NCBI RefSeq assembly: GCF_009917385.1
Contig: NZ_QWLJ01000041.1
Coordinates: forward strand, 1-45,157
DNA: 45,157 bases
Direction: 5' to 3'
Origin: Roseburia sp. 1XD42-34
GTDB lineage: Bacteria; Bacillota; Bacilli; Bacillales; Amphibacillaceae
The notes under the pieces are model-generated. The model saw nothing but the letters and a program-made list of their open reading frames with translations, had not been told where the DNA came from and did not search any database. Positions 25,384-34,593 of the stretch are shown piece after piece (position 1 is the first letter of the stretch; every line of letters starts with the position of its first letter). Both the position numbers and the translations under genes were made by a program.

Positions 25384-26781
25384 ATGGCAAAAAATATGCC
25401 AGAAATCGAAGAGTATAAATATGGTTTTCGTGACCGTGACGTTTCTGTCTTTCGTTCAGGGAAAGGATTGACTCGTGAAATTGTTGAAGAGATTTCCAGA
25501 ATGAAAGAGGAACCAAAATGGATGCTTGACTACCGCCTGAAAGCATTGGAGCATTTTTATGAGCGTCCAATGCCTCAATGGGGTGGTGATCTATCAGAGT
25601 TAAACTTTGATGAGATTGTCTATTATGTGAAGCCTTCAGAAAAACAAGGAAGAACGTGGGATGAGGTTCCGGAAGAAATTAAGCGGACATTTGATAAGTT
25701 GGGCATTCCTGAAGCAGAGCAAAAATATTTAGCAGGTGTTTCGGCGCAGTATGAATCAGAAGTGGTTTACCATAGCTTAAAAGAAGATTTAGAAGAGATG
25801 GGGATAGTGTTTAAGGATACCGATACAGCGTTGAAGGAAAATGAAGAACTGTTTAAAGAGTACTTCGGTAAAGTGATCCCAGCAACGGACAATAAATTTT
25901 CTGCTTTAAACTCAGCGGTGTGGTCTGGTGGCTCGTTCATTTATGTGCCAAAAGGTGTTCAGACAACCACACCATTACAAGCTTACTTCCGTATAAATTC
26001 GGAAAATATGGGACAGTTTGAACGGACACTAATTATCGTTGATGAAGGGGCTTCTGTTCATTATGTAGAAGGTTGTACAGCACCGATCTATACAACAAAT
26101 TCCTTGCACAGTGCTGTAGTAGAAATTTTTGTTAAAAAAGATGCATATTGTCGTTATACAACGATCCAAAACTGGGCAAACAATGTTTTTAATTTAGTAA
26201 CGAAGCGGGCTATCTGCGATGAAAATGCAACGATGGAATGGATTGACGGTAATATTGGTTCTAAGATTACTATGAAATACCCTGCAGTCTTACTAAAAGG
26301 TGAAGGTGCTCGTGGCTATACACTTTCCATTGCCCTTGCCGGAAAAGGTCAATTACAAGATTCTGGCGCTAAAATGCATCATCTCGCACCAAATACGTCA
26401 TCTTCTATTGTCTCAAAATCCATTTCGAAAAATGGCGGAAAAGTTTCTTACCGTGGATTGGTTCATTTTGGTCGTAAAGCATCTGGCGCTCGCTCCAACA
26501 TCGAGTGCGATACGCTGATCATGGATAATGAATCCACTTCAGATACGATTCCATACAATGAAGTAAATAATGATAATATTTCATTAGAGCATGAAGCAAA
26601 AGTGTCTAAAGTTTCTGAAGAACAGCTATTCTATCTAATGAGCCGCGGCTTAACAGAGGAAGAAGCAACAGAAATGATTGTGATGGGCTTTATCGAACCA
26701 TTCACAAAAGAATTGCCAATGGAATATGCGGTTGAAATGAACCGATTGATCTCATTTGAAATGGAAGGTTCGATTGGATAA
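25384..26781 (+). CDS. sufB: Fe-S cluster assembly protein SufB
   Basis: A 465-residue scaffold subunit, the standard length. NMPEIEEYKYGF and VSVFRSGKGL open the protein. The beta-helix core has GGSFIYVPKGVQTTTPLQAYFR, YVEGCTAPIYTTNSLHSAVVEI and ENATMEWIDGNIGS. SRGLTEEEATEMIVMGFIEPF ends it. Conserved cysteines are seen in EGCTAP and RSNIECDTLI. It forms the nascent cluster together with SufD and SufC. The start follows AAAGGAGGGG, 69 bases after sufU, and a strong terminator follows. Confidence 0.97.
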   Translation: MAKNMPEIEEYKYGFRDRDVSVFRSGKGLTREIVEEISRMKEEPKWMLDYRLKALEHFYERPMPQWGGDLSELNFDEIVYYVKPSEKQGRTWDEVPEEIKRTFDKLGIPEAEQKYLAGVSAQYESEVVYHSLKEDLEEMGIVFKDTDTALKENEELFKEYFGKVIPATDNKFSALNSAVWSGGSFIYVPKGVQTTTPLQAYFRINSENMGQFERTLIIVDEGASVHYVEGCTAPIYTTNSLHSAVVEIFVKKDAYCRYTTIQNWANNVFNLVTKRAICDENATMEWIDGNIGSKITMKYPAVLLKGEGARGYTLSIALAGKGQLQDSGAKMHHLAPNTSSSIVSKSISKNGGKVSYRGLVHFGRKASGARSNIECDTLIMDNESTSDTIPYNEVNNDNISLEHEAKVSKVSEEQLFYLMSRGLTEEEATEMIVMGFIEPFTKELPMEYAVEMNRLISFEMEGSIG

Positions 26782-26874
26782 GGCTTGAGATAACAATGCT
26801 TTAGAAGTTCGTGTGGATTAGCCACTCACAAATCCCCCACAATTAATGGAATAAAAATTACTCTAAATCTAAAT

Positions 26875-26948
26875 ACTGCTGATACATTTTTATTGCGTCA
26901 TCTTCAATCTTTTCGGTGATGTGCAACTATGTATCAGCAGTTGTTTTT
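26875..26948 (+). terminator. Terminator of the suf operon
   Basis: ACTGCTGATACAT (26875-26887) pairs perfectly with ATGTATCAGCAGT (26929-26941). An inner GCGTCATC/GGTGATGTGC stem fills the loop, and TGTTTTTA follows. It lies about 95 bases after sufB. Confidence 0.85.
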
Positions 26949-27447
26949 ATATTAGAATATCCTAACCTGAAAACTCCAATAAGTTAGAAATTGTGATTGG
27001 ATTTTTAATAGGGAATATATCTTTTCAAAAGCCATCTAAGTCAAGCGAGCAGTATGGAGGACTTCATTTTGAATTTGAATAAATTAATCATTAAATATTA
27101 ACTATATTTTATTATTTACTGCAACATTTCAACTTGTTTCCTGTTTATCACCTAAGCGACTGGATCAAGTATACTAATAGGGGTATTATTTTACATCTAG
27201 TAATAGATTTAGTTAGAGATTTGTTCAAGAAGAAAGTAAAGAACTAAATTTTATGAACATCCTTTACCTTAAATACAAAGTGAGCATAAAACGCTCTCTT
27301 TTGCTCAAAATCATCAGCATTTTAAGTAGCAGTATATCTTTTTCTGCCATTAGGCGTATTGTGATTTACCATGTATTATGTTGTTGTGATACTGTTGGCT
27401 AAGGACTTTCTTTATAAATTAATTAAGAATTGATTTCATTCTTTTTT
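26949..27447. other. Gene-free stretch after the suf terminator
   Basis: AT-rich DNA without a credible frame on either strand. Only small inverted repeats such as GAGC-GCTC near 27280 are seen. Confidence 0.4.
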
Positions 27448-27654
27448 AAGAGGTAAGAAAGTATAAAAATTTCGGCTTTTGGATACCGATATAACGGAAT
27501 AGCCACGTCCGGCTTAAGCGCCCAGCAACTAGGCGACTTCACGAATCGCCCTACGATAAGTCATCATTGGTTCGTGCCTCACCATGATTCCTAAAACTTT
27601 AGTTGCTTCGTTCCACTCGCTACGTTGCTAAACGGGCGCTTGCGCCTTTGTTCT
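27448..27654 (+). repeat. Dispersed repeat family A, copy 3 (short variant)
   Basis: This 207-base copy begins AAGAGGTAAGAAAGTATAAAA and ends GGGCGCTTGCGCCTTTGTTCT. It ends 73 bases before the SRPBCC gene, so it sits in that gene's upstream region. The first half (TTCGGCTTTTGGATACCGAT) is shared almost letter for letter with the copy at 44566. Confidence 0.92.
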
Positions 27655-27726
27655 ATAGTAATATAGTAAATTTTTCCTTTCCATAGTATAATAAATCGAA
27701 TAAAACTGGATAGGAGAATGTGAAAA

Positions 27727-28542
27727 ATGAAAGAAATACATTGTTACCGTTTTGAATCAGAAATATATACTGATATTGAACTCGTATCAGAGTGTTTAAA
27801 TAAAGATGAACATGTTTTGAAGTGGAGTACACAAATAATTGAAAATATGTATGATGGAAGTGAAGAGGATTTAAAAGAAGGGATAGCTTTCATTACTAGG
27901 CAAAAAATAGGAAAAAAAGTATATGAACTGCAAGCTAAATATACAAAATATGAGCCGCCAAACTACGTCACAGTCGAAACTGAAACAAAAGAAGGTGTTA
28001 GTAAGACAGAATATATCCTTGAAAAAACTCCTGAAGGAACAAATTTTATGGTTAATGTTTCTTTGGTTCCTTCGAATTGGTTGTACAAATTAGTGACACA
28101 GATGCTTAAGTGGTCTTTTAAACATATTTTTGATGAGCAGTTTGAAAATTTTATAGAATATATTTATCAAATAGAGTACGAAAGATTTGGGTTTGACAAT
28201 GAATTCATTAAAGAAAACCTAAATATTGGAATGACAGAGTCTGAGGTAATAGATCTGATTGGAGAAGCTGATGCAGTGGGAGTAGACGCCATTAACACTT
28301 TACCTAATTGGAGATATGATATGGGAGCTGCTGATGATTACAAGAATGAGTTTGATAAACAATTAGGAAGAGGAATAGTTGATTCCGTTGATAAGGATGC
28401 AATTAGACAGGGCATCGTCAAAATGCAATTATTTATAGGCTGGAGGAATGGTGTAATCTACCAAATTTTTAACAATTACCTTGAAGATGATTTATTGGTT
28501 ACTTATCGTTTATCCTCTGAGGACAATCGAACAGAAAAATAA
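27727..28542 (+). CDS. Two-domain protein: SRPBCC-like fold plus BamE/SmpA-like region
   Basis: A 271-residue soluble protein of unknown role. Residues about 1-150 read like an SRPBCC (START/polyketide-cyclase-like) ligand-binding domain: RFESEIYTDIELVSECLN at the start, then YVTVETETKEGVSKTEYILE, and a long C-terminal helix in which LYKLVTQMLKWSFKHIFDEQ is visible. From about 165 a second part shows LNIGMTESEVIDLIGEAD, then NWRYDMG and LFIGWRNGVIYQIF, the pattern of BamE/SmpA-like domains. The linkage of these two is unusual; the second assignment rests on motif spacing only. The start has AGGAGAATGTG upstream. Neighbours give no functional hint. Confidence 0.6.
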   Translation: MKEIHCYRFESEIYTDIELVSECLNKDEHVLKWSTQIIENMYDGSEEDLKEGIAFITRQKIGKKVYELQAKYTKYEPPNYVTVETETKEGVSKTEYILEKTPEGTNFMVNVSLVPSNWLYKLVTQMLKWSFKHIFDEQFENFIEYIYQIEYERFGFDNEFIKENLNIGMTESEVIDLIGEADAVGVDAINTLPNWRYDMGAADDYKNEFDKQLGRGIVDSVDKDAIRQGIVKMQLFIGWRNGVIYQIFNNYLEDDLLVTYRLSSEDNRTEK

Positions 28543-28816
28543 TAAAATGGAATTTACGAGCTTCCTAAATCCAATTCTGGAGATGAAGTAATAATTTGAT
28601 GTTTTTTTATGTTTTCAGTAAGCGCTTTTTCTGGCTAATGCTAGATGAAAATGAGCAATATCTTCACTTTATTTTCTTACGTACGAAAACGAGGGAGGGA
28701 AGGTTCCAATACGTTGGATAATTTGCTAAAATGAAGGAAAGTCGAGAAATAGAATTGTAGTTAGAGTATTGGACTAGTGTGTTGAAAAAAAGTAATTGAA
28801 AAGAGGTTTAAAGCAA

Positions 28817-29038
28817 ATGAAAAGGTTGCTTTTATTTTCAGCCAGTTTTGTATTTTGTTTTTTGGTGTTGCAAATTTCAGCTGGTGTTATAGTTACCTTT
28901 TTATACGAGCCAGATATAACGGAAGCTTGGAATGTAAGTGATGGTCTATCGCAATCTCTTGTGTTACAGGGGAGTTCTGTTTTGCTAACTATTATTTTTG
29001 TTTTGGTCTTTGCTGTTATTTCCTATTTTATTCAGTGA
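28817..29038 (+). CDS. Small membrane protein, unknown function
   Basis: A 73-residue protein with two hydrophobic helices (about 4-28 and 49-72) joined by an acidic loop containing LYEPDITEAWNVSDG. The first helix could also be a signal anchor. No family is recognised. The ATG at 28817 is preceded by AGAGGT at suitable distance; an in-frame TTG at 28796 lies before that site. It converges with the CBO0543-like gene. Confidence 0.5.
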   Translation: MKRLLLFSASFVFCFLVLQISAGVIVTFLYEPDITEAWNVSDGLSQSLVLQGSSVLLTIIFVLVFAVISYFIQ

Positions 29039-29090
29039 AAATTTATAAAGCCCTCGCTATGAAAGCAATATTTTTCGCTAACAGAATTTT

Positions 29091-29567
29091 TTATGTTCGA
29101 ATCAATTTAATATGTGCAGGTATAAGAAATCCAAAAGCGATAATATAAACTGCTATTGAAATAAGTGGATTCCAGCCATTATATTTTAAGTAACCTAGCT
29201 GTGCCATAATCCATTCCATAACAGAAGCAATAATGGTAAAGATTAATACCAACAACCATTTATTTTTATACGTATAATTGTTAATAAAAAGGATAGCAAG
29301 AGATGAAGGGACAAATGTATACACTAATATTTCTGCAAGTCCTGCTGTTTTTGGTTCGCCAAGGTCAATTAGGTCTAATGTTCTAGCAATCAAAGCATCG
29401 CTAAGCCAAGTAACAAATGCAATCATTCCAAAAGTAGAATATAATTCTTTCCATGTTATATGCTTTTTTGGAACGAAAAACATGGTTAACGCTAGTAGAA
29501 TGCTAATGGTGATAGGAAACCAAATTCCTTTCGAATGTAAATCAAGATTATGAATAACTTTGTCCAT
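29091..29567 (-). CDS. CBO0543-family integral membrane protein
   Basis: A 158-residue membrane protein with about five hydrophobic helices, resembling the CBO0543 family found in spore-forming Firmicutes. Visible features are an N-terminal amphipathic piece (LDLHSKGIWFP), the loop FVPKKHITWKELYSTFG, and VMEWIMAQLGYLKYNGWNPLISI near the end. The biochemical function is unknown. ATG 29567 is preferred because AAAAAAGGAG lies ten bases upstream; an in-frame TTG at 29576 is too close to that site. Confidence 0.7.
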   Translation of the reverse strand: MDKVIHNLDLHSKGIWFPITISILLALTMFFVPKKHITWKELYSTFGMIAFVTWLSDALIARTLDLIDLGEPKTAGLAEILVYTFVPSSLAILFINNYTYKNKWLLVLIFTIIASVMEWIMAQLGYLKYNGWNPLISIAVYIIAFGFLIPAHIKLIRT

Positions 29568-30130
29568 GGTCTTCAAGCTCCTTTTTTTGAAAATTAAATC
29601 GTATAGGAGATTTTTACTCTTCTTTATTTCAAAGGTACGCCAGAAAAAAATAGCTTCTCATAAGAATGTATGAATTGTTTTGCTTTCTCATAGTATAGGC
29701 AATGCAAATGAAAATATGCGTTGAATGGATAGATTATTCAGCAATTAGCTTTTAAAGCATAAATTTTCATGGGAGTAGTGCAAATTGATGTCAACCTGTA
29801 AGTAACAGACGATTACCTATCAAAAGGTGTGATTCAATGAGGATCTATCTTTAAAGATATTCCTCCAGCTTTTTGGTTTACACCAATTAGAAAGGATAAG
29901 TGGAGTATAGCGGAGAAAATAGGGTCCCTTTATGAAAGCCGGATGAGAGCAAAACGAGCACGTCAAATTCAGATAGCGGTGCACGCTACTAAATTAAAGC
30001 AATCACTTTCTGGAGTTCTTTAGGTTTTATATAACATGATGAACAGATGTATCAAATGAATGTTATTATAGTTTACAAAAAGAGTTGTAATGGAATAACG
30101 ATTTTTTGCAAACAAATTTTATCCCGCAAA
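29568..30130. other. Decayed DNA with a possible DinB-like fragment
   Basis: No intact gene is present. The open frame 29841-30023 (+) contains FKDIPPAFWFTPIRKDKWSI followed by AEKIG, which resembles the opening helix region of DinB-family proteins (a PI..GKWS..EI pattern). The rest does not match and no start codon is present, so this is at most a pseudogene scrap. Confidence 0.25.
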
Positions 30131-30310
30131 TAAGGTGCTGTAAGTCTCCCCCTTCAGTAGTTGGATAATCTGTACTGCGGAAAAGTCTAAGTGGGAGATA
30201 ACAGCACCTACTGCTCTATTATTCGTAAAGGTCTTAGGTCATACCATTAGAGTACTAGTAATTTAGTAGGTTGAATGCCCCCTAACTTGATGGAGACGCC
30301 CTTTATTCTC
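30131..30310 (+). repeat. Structured repeat family B, copy 3 (most complete)
   Basis: GGTGCTGT (30134-30141) pairs perfectly with ACAGCACC (30201-30208). Inside it, CTCCC pairs with GGGAG. Downstream come CATTAGAGTACTA and GTAGGTTGAATGCCCC. The same order of motifs occurs at 21040, and the first part occurs at 14919. It looks like a folded RNA element or the end of a mobile element; no protein is encoded. Confidence 0.6.
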
Positions 30311-30513
30311 GATGACGATTAAAAATGCTAATTGAGGGTTTAACCGAACAACTTGCAAAGGTTAAAATGGAATATGACTTTAGGTATGAGCCAATAAACA
30401 CGTATGAATTGTAAAACTTGAGCTGATGCCTTAAACGCGCTTATGATTATAGGACAAATAAAAGATAAATGTGTTTCCCAGTAATACTTGGTATATATCC
30501 TTGATAGGGGCTG
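30311..30513. other. acoR upstream region
   Basis: A 29-codon frame beginning MLIEGLTEQLAKVKMEYD occurs near 30330 but has no ribosome site and no recognised family. No clear acoR promoter was found. Confidence 0.3.
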
Positions 30514-32322
30514 ATGCTTTTGATTACCGATGTGGTTACTAAAGAGAATTGGAAGCGTTTTATTAACGAGGGAAGTTTAGTTGATGAAAATATATCCTCT
30601 GAACTGCTTGATTCATGGAAAAGATGTAAACAAGAAGGTGTCGATCCGTTTGACGGCGTTTCTAAAGCGATTTTACAAGCAGATGAATTACAAGATCGTT
30701 TAAAGCAAAATACATTGCTTATCTCTTTAGCAGATGCTCAACGCGACCAATTACATTATTTCTTGAAAGGGTGGCGGTATGTCACTACGTTAACTGATAA
30801 AGATGGCTATATTTTACAAAATAAAGGAGAGCGGACAGTAGAAGCGAGAGCTTGCGATATTTTGTTTGTCCAGGGGGCAAATTGGGGAGAGACGGAGGTC
30901 GGTACAAACGCGATTGGCTTAGCGCACCGATTTAAAAAACCGTTTACTGTAAGAGGATATGGGCATTTCGCTATCGCTTCCCAAATGTGGAACTGTGCTG
31001 CTGCTCCAATCGTAGATCACCATAATCAATTACTTGGCATACTTAATATATCGAGTCCGTATAAGCCAATAAACTTTAATTATGTATTAGCTACAGTAAA
31101 GATGATCGCTGATTCAGTTGCCCTTGCGTGGCGAAAAACGGTGTATGAAGATATGGAGCTACTCCTCCAATATCCGCCACTAGGGGATGCAATTATTTGT
31201 TCGAAGGACTCTCTTATTTGTAAAGTGCCTAGATATTTAGAAAGCCAGTATGGACATATGGTTGGCGAACCTTTAGACAAGCTAGAGTTGGAACTAAGTT
31301 TATCCAAGAATAAAAAAGCAATTCGAGCAAACGGACGTACCATTGGATACGAGGTTTATGTGGAGGAAGCAACAGATAAAAAGCCTATTTATTTTGCCGG
31401 GGTAACAGGAACAAGTGCAGCGTTCCAAAAAGTATTACACGACGTTAACAAAGTTGCTTCAACGGATGCTGCCGTGCATATTTATGGCGAGACAGGTACT
31501 GGCAAGGAATTAGTTGCTGAAGCAATTCATCGTAATAGTGATCGAGCAGATCAACCGTTTGTCTCTATTAACTGCGGAGCCATTCCCGAACAGCTATTGG
31601 AAAGTGAATTGTTTGGATATGAACCTGGTGCGTTTACTGGAGCTCATAGAAATGGTCAAAAAGGGAAACTGGAAGCAGCAAATGGCGGTACATTATTTCT
31701 TGATGAAATTGGTGATATACCTCATTCGATGCAAGTTTCCCTGCTACGTGTCTTACAACAAAAGCAAGTGACACGTATTGGAGGATATGAGCCGATTCCC
31801 ATAGATGTACGAATTATTTCGGCAACTAATGTAGATATAAGAGAATTAGTTGCAGAGGAAAAAATGCGAGCTGATTTATTCTATCGCATTTATGGTTTTC
31901 CCATTTATGTGCCGGCGTTGCGGCAGCGAAAGGAAGATATTCCATTTTTAATTGACCACTATTGCAATAAACAGAACTGGCATCCAAGCTGGATTAAAAA
32001 GTGGACGTCTATTTTTAAAAATGGAAGCTGGACAGGGAATATTCGAGAATTATTTAATGCATTAGATCGTTGCCGTATCTTATTTCAAGATCATACACCT
32101 AAGGAAGAAGAGTTGTACCGCATTATTTCAATATGGGAACAAGCTGAACTGCCAGATCGAGGTACCAATAAGATGGAAACGAAAAGTTTTCGAGAACAGT
32201 TAGAAGTCGAAAAGCTTAAACAAGCTTTAAAAAAACATCATAATCATGTGGCGAGTGCAGCAACTGATTTAAACATGTCGCGAAGCACATTATATCGAAA
32301 GATTAAAAAGTATCAATTATAG
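30514..32322 (+). CDS. acoR: Sigma-54-dependent activator AcoR of acetoin catabolism
   Basis: A 602-residue enhancer-binding protein. The N-terminal 300 residues contain a GAF-like sensory region (GTNAIGLAHRFKKPFTVRGY and APIVDHHNQLLGILNIS). The central AAA+ domain has Walker A GETGTGKE at 325-332, the sigma-54 contact loop GAFTGA at 372-377, and GGTLFLDEIGDIP. The C-terminal Fis-type helix-turn-helix is in AATDLNMSRSTLYRKIKKY. It should bind upstream of acoA and drive RNA polymerase-sigma-54 at the -24/-12 promoter at 32504 when acetoin is present. The start is ATG behind TAGGGG. It lies just before acoABC in the same direction. Confidence 0.94.
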   Translation: MLLITDVVTKENWKRFINEGSLVDENISSELLDSWKRCKQEGVDPFDGVSKAILQADELQDRLKQNTLLISLADAQRDQLHYFLKGWRYVTTLTDKDGYILQNKGERTVEARACDILFVQGANWGETEVGTNAIGLAHRFKKPFTVRGYGHFAIASQMWNCAAAPIVDHHNQLLGILNISSPYKPINFNYVLATVKMIADSVALAWRKTVYEDMELLLQYPPLGDAIICSKDSLICKVPRYLESQYGHMVGEPLDKLELELSLSKNKKAIRANGRTIGYEVYVEEATDKKPIYFAGVTGTSAAFQKVLHDVNKVASTDAAVHIYGETGTGKELVAEAIHRNSDRADQPFVSINCGAIPEQLLESELFGYEPGAFTGAHRNGQKGKLEAANGGTLFLDEIGDIPHSMQVSLLRVLQQKQVTRIGGYEPIPIDVRIISATNVDIRELVAEEKMRADLFYRIYGFPIYVPALRQRKEDIPFLIDHYCNKQNWHPSWIKKWTSIFKNGSWTGNIRELFNALDRCRILFQDHTPKEEELYRIISIWEQAELPDRGTNKMETKSFREQLEVEKLKQALKKHHNHVASAATDLNMSRSTLYRKIKKYQL

Positions 32323-32430
32323 CAAAAGACAGCGCTGTTAGTCTATTAACGCTTTCGTTATTAATGATAATCAAACAAAAAATAGATAGTAGGGCGTTGA
32401 CAATAATCCTCATAAAAATTGCGACAAAAC

Positions 32431-32460
32431 GAGACAATTTGCAAAAGTTGTCTCATTTTT
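32431..32460 (+). promoter_or_regulatory. Inverted repeat: AcoR binding-site candidate or acoR terminator
   Basis: GAGACAA (32431-32437) and TTGTCTC (32448-32454) are perfect inverted arms ten bases apart, followed by ATTTTT. The distance to the -24 element (about 50 bases) suits an activator site, while the T-run suits a terminator for acoR. The sequence alone cannot decide. Confidence 0.5.
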
Positions 32461-32503
32461 AATTGCTATTCATGAAAACGCTTTATCTTATCCACTTTAA
32501 AAG

Positions 32504-32520
32504 TTGGCATGAATTTTGCT
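32504..32520 (+). promoter_or_regulatory. Sigma-54 (-24/-12) promoter of acoABC
   Basis: TTGGCATGAATTTTGCT has GG and GC exactly 12 bases apart, matching the sigma-54 consensus TGGCAC-N5-TTGC. It lies about 42 bases before the acoA ATG and behind the gene of its presumed activator, AcoR. Confidence 0.9.
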
Positions 32521-32561
32521 TGTATTAAGTGAAGGGACAAAATCATGGAGGAGGATTTTAA

Positions 32562-33527
32562 ATGGATAAGAAGATGGCCAGTTGGATGTATGCCAAGATG
32601 AATGATATTCGTAATTTTGAAAACCAAGTACAAAAAATTTTCGCAACAGGGGAAATCCCAGGATTTGTCCATTTATACGCGGGGGAAGAAGCAATAGCTG
32701 TGGGAGTTTGTGCCCATTTGAAAAGTAATGATTATATTACCAGTACTCACCGTGGTCATGGGCATTGTATTGCAAAAGGCTGTAGTTTAAATGGAATGAT
32801 GGCTGAGATATTTGGGAAAGAAACGGGTTTATGTAATGGAAAAGGCGGTTCCATGCATATTGCAGACTTGGAAGTTGGCATGCTTGGAGCAAATGGAATC
32901 GTTGGTGGAGGGTTTCCATTAGCGGTTGGGGCAGGGTTATCTGCAGAGATATTAGAAACTGGCGGTGTGGCTGTATGCTTCTTCGGAGATGGGGCGAATA
33001 ACCATGGTACTTTTCATGAGGGAATTAATATTGCAGCGGCTTTAAAATTACCAGTTATATTTGTGGCGGAAAATAACGGTTTTGGTGAAGCAACACCATT
33101 TGAATATGCCACTTCAGCAAAAACGATTGCTGAACGAGCAAAGGCATATGATATTCCAGGCATTCGTGTAGATGGAAATGACGTTACAAAGGTGTATCAA
33201 GTTGCTCAAGAAGCAGTAGAACGGGCAAGAAATGGAGAAGGTCCAACCTTAATTGAAGCAATTACCTACCGTACACATGGTCATTTTGAAGGGGATAATC
33301 AATCGTATAAATCGGAAACCGATAGAGAAAAATGGCCAGTTGAAGTGGATTGTATCGAACAATTCAAGACATATGTTTTAGAGAATAAACTGTTAAATAA
33401 AGCAGATATGGAAGAAATTGAAAAAACGTCGATAAAAGCTGTTAAAGAAGCGGTTGAATTTGCACATAACAGTAAAGTGCCACGTGGGGAAGCTTTAACT
33501 GAGAATGTATATGTTACTTACAAATAA
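32562..33527 (+). CDS. acoA: Acetoin dehydrogenase E1 alpha subunit AcoA
   Basis: A 321-residue thiamine-diphosphate-dependent dehydrogenase alpha subunit. THRGHGHCIAKG and GKGGSMHIADLEVGMLGANGIVGGG are typical of AcoA. The TPP/magnesium motif GDGANNHGTFHEGINIAAALKLP ends in AENN. With AcoB it cleaves acetoin, giving acetaldehyde and a hydroxyethyl group passed to AcoC. The ATG follows GGAGGAGG. It is the first gene after the sigma-54 promoter. Confidence 0.95.
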   Translation: MDKKMASWMYAKMNDIRNFENQVQKIFATGEIPGFVHLYAGEEAIAVGVCAHLKSNDYITSTHRGHGHCIAKGCSLNGMMAEIFGKETGLCNGKGGSMHIADLEVGMLGANGIVGGGFPLAVGAGLSAEILETGGVAVCFFGDGANNHGTFHEGINIAAALKLPVIFVAENNGFGEATPFEYATSAKTIAERAKAYDIPGIRVDGNDVTKVYQVAQEAVERARNGEGPTLIEAITYRTHGHFEGDNQSYKSETDREKWPVEVDCIEQFKTYVLENKLLNKADMEEIEKTSIKAVKEAVEFAHNSKVPRGEALTENVYVTYK

Positions 33528-33546
33528 TATGAATGAGGTGAGAAAA

Positions 33547-34578
33547 ATGGCTAGAAAATTAACATTTTCAAAAGCAATTAATGAAGCGATGGATATAGCG
33601 ATGGAACGAGACAATAAAGTTATTTTGATTGGAGAGGATGTAGCTGGAGGTGCCACGGTTGATCATTTGCAGGACGAAGAAGCTTGGGGTGGCGTATTCG
33701 GTGTGACACAAGGTTTAGGTAATAAATATGGACGTAAACGTGTTATGGATATGCCCATCGCCGAAGCTGGCTACATGGGAGCGGCAGTAGCCGCCGCGGT
33801 CACTGGATTAAGACCGATATCAGAGTTAATGTTTAACGATTTTATCGGCAGCGCGATGGATGAAATTATGAACCAAGGAGCAAAAATTCGTTATATGTTT
33901 GGTGGGAAAGCGGAAGTTCCTTTGACCATACGTACGAGCCATGGTGCAGGGGCTGGAGCAGCCGCTCAGCACTCGCAATCTCTGTATGGCATGTTAACAG
34001 CAATACCAGGATTAAAGGTAGTTGTTCCGTCTAATCCATACGATGCGAAAGGGTTATTATTAACAGCAATTGAAGACAATGATATCGTTGCCTTTTTTGA
34101 AGATAAAACATTATACAGCATGAAAGGCGAAGTTCCAGAAGGTTATTACACAATTCCTCTTGGTCAAGCAGAAATAAAACGTAAGGGAGATGATTTAACC
34201 ATCGTTGCGATTGGAAAAATGGTGCATGTTGCCGAAGACGCTGCAAATCAGCTAGCAAAGCAAGGAGTAGAATCTGAAATTATTGATCCAAGATCCTTAT
34301 CTCCACTTGATGAGGACACCATTTTACAGTCTGTTGAAAAAACGGGTCGTTTGCTGATTATTGATGAAGCGAATCCGCGTTGTAATGCGGCAACAGATAT
34401 TTCTGCGCTGGTTGTGGATAAGGGATTTGATTCATTAGATGCCCCAATTAAGATGGTAACGGCTCCGCATGCGCCTACGCCATTTGCAACTAATTTAGAG
34501 CAATTATATATCCCAAGAGCGGAAACAGTTGTGCAAACAGCGAAAGATATGATTGGAGAATTAACCTTATCTAGATAA
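33547..34578 (+). CDS. acoB: Acetoin dehydrogenase E1 beta subunit AcoB
   Basis: A 343-residue transketolase-like beta subunit. KVILIGEDVAGG, GVFGVTQGLGNKYG, DMPIAEAGYMGAAVAAAVTG and IRTSHGAGAGAAAQHSQSLYG mark the pyrimidine-binding domain. The C-terminal domain has SEIIDPRSLSPLD and the APHAPTPFA segment. It completes the E1 heterotetramer with AcoA. The ATG at 33547 follows TGAGGTGAG; a longer frame upstream overlaps acoA without homology. The gap to acoA is 19 bases. Confidence 0.95.
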   Translation: MARKLTFSKAINEAMDIAMERDNKVILIGEDVAGGATVDHLQDEEAWGGVFGVTQGLGNKYGRKRVMDMPIAEAGYMGAAVAAAVTGLRPISELMFNDFIGSAMDEIMNQGAKIRYMFGGKAEVPLTIRTSHGAGAGAAAQHSQSLYGMLTAIPGLKVVVPSNPYDAKGLLLTAIEDNDIVAFFEDKTLYSMKGEVPEGYYTIPLGQAEIKRKGDDLTIVAIGKMVHVAEDAANQLAKQGVESEIIDPRSLSPLDEDTILQSVEKTGRLLIIDEANPRCNAATDISALVVDKGFDSLDAPIKMVTAPHAPTPFATNLEQLYIPRAETVVQTAKDMIGELTLSR

Positions 34579-34593
34579 ATAGGAGGGGATTAT

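Noticed and set aside
30131..30310. T-box or other known riboswitch in family B elements
   Set aside because: No T-box sequence (TGGNACCGCG-like) or known aptamer core is present, and no consistent downstream gene class follows the three copies.
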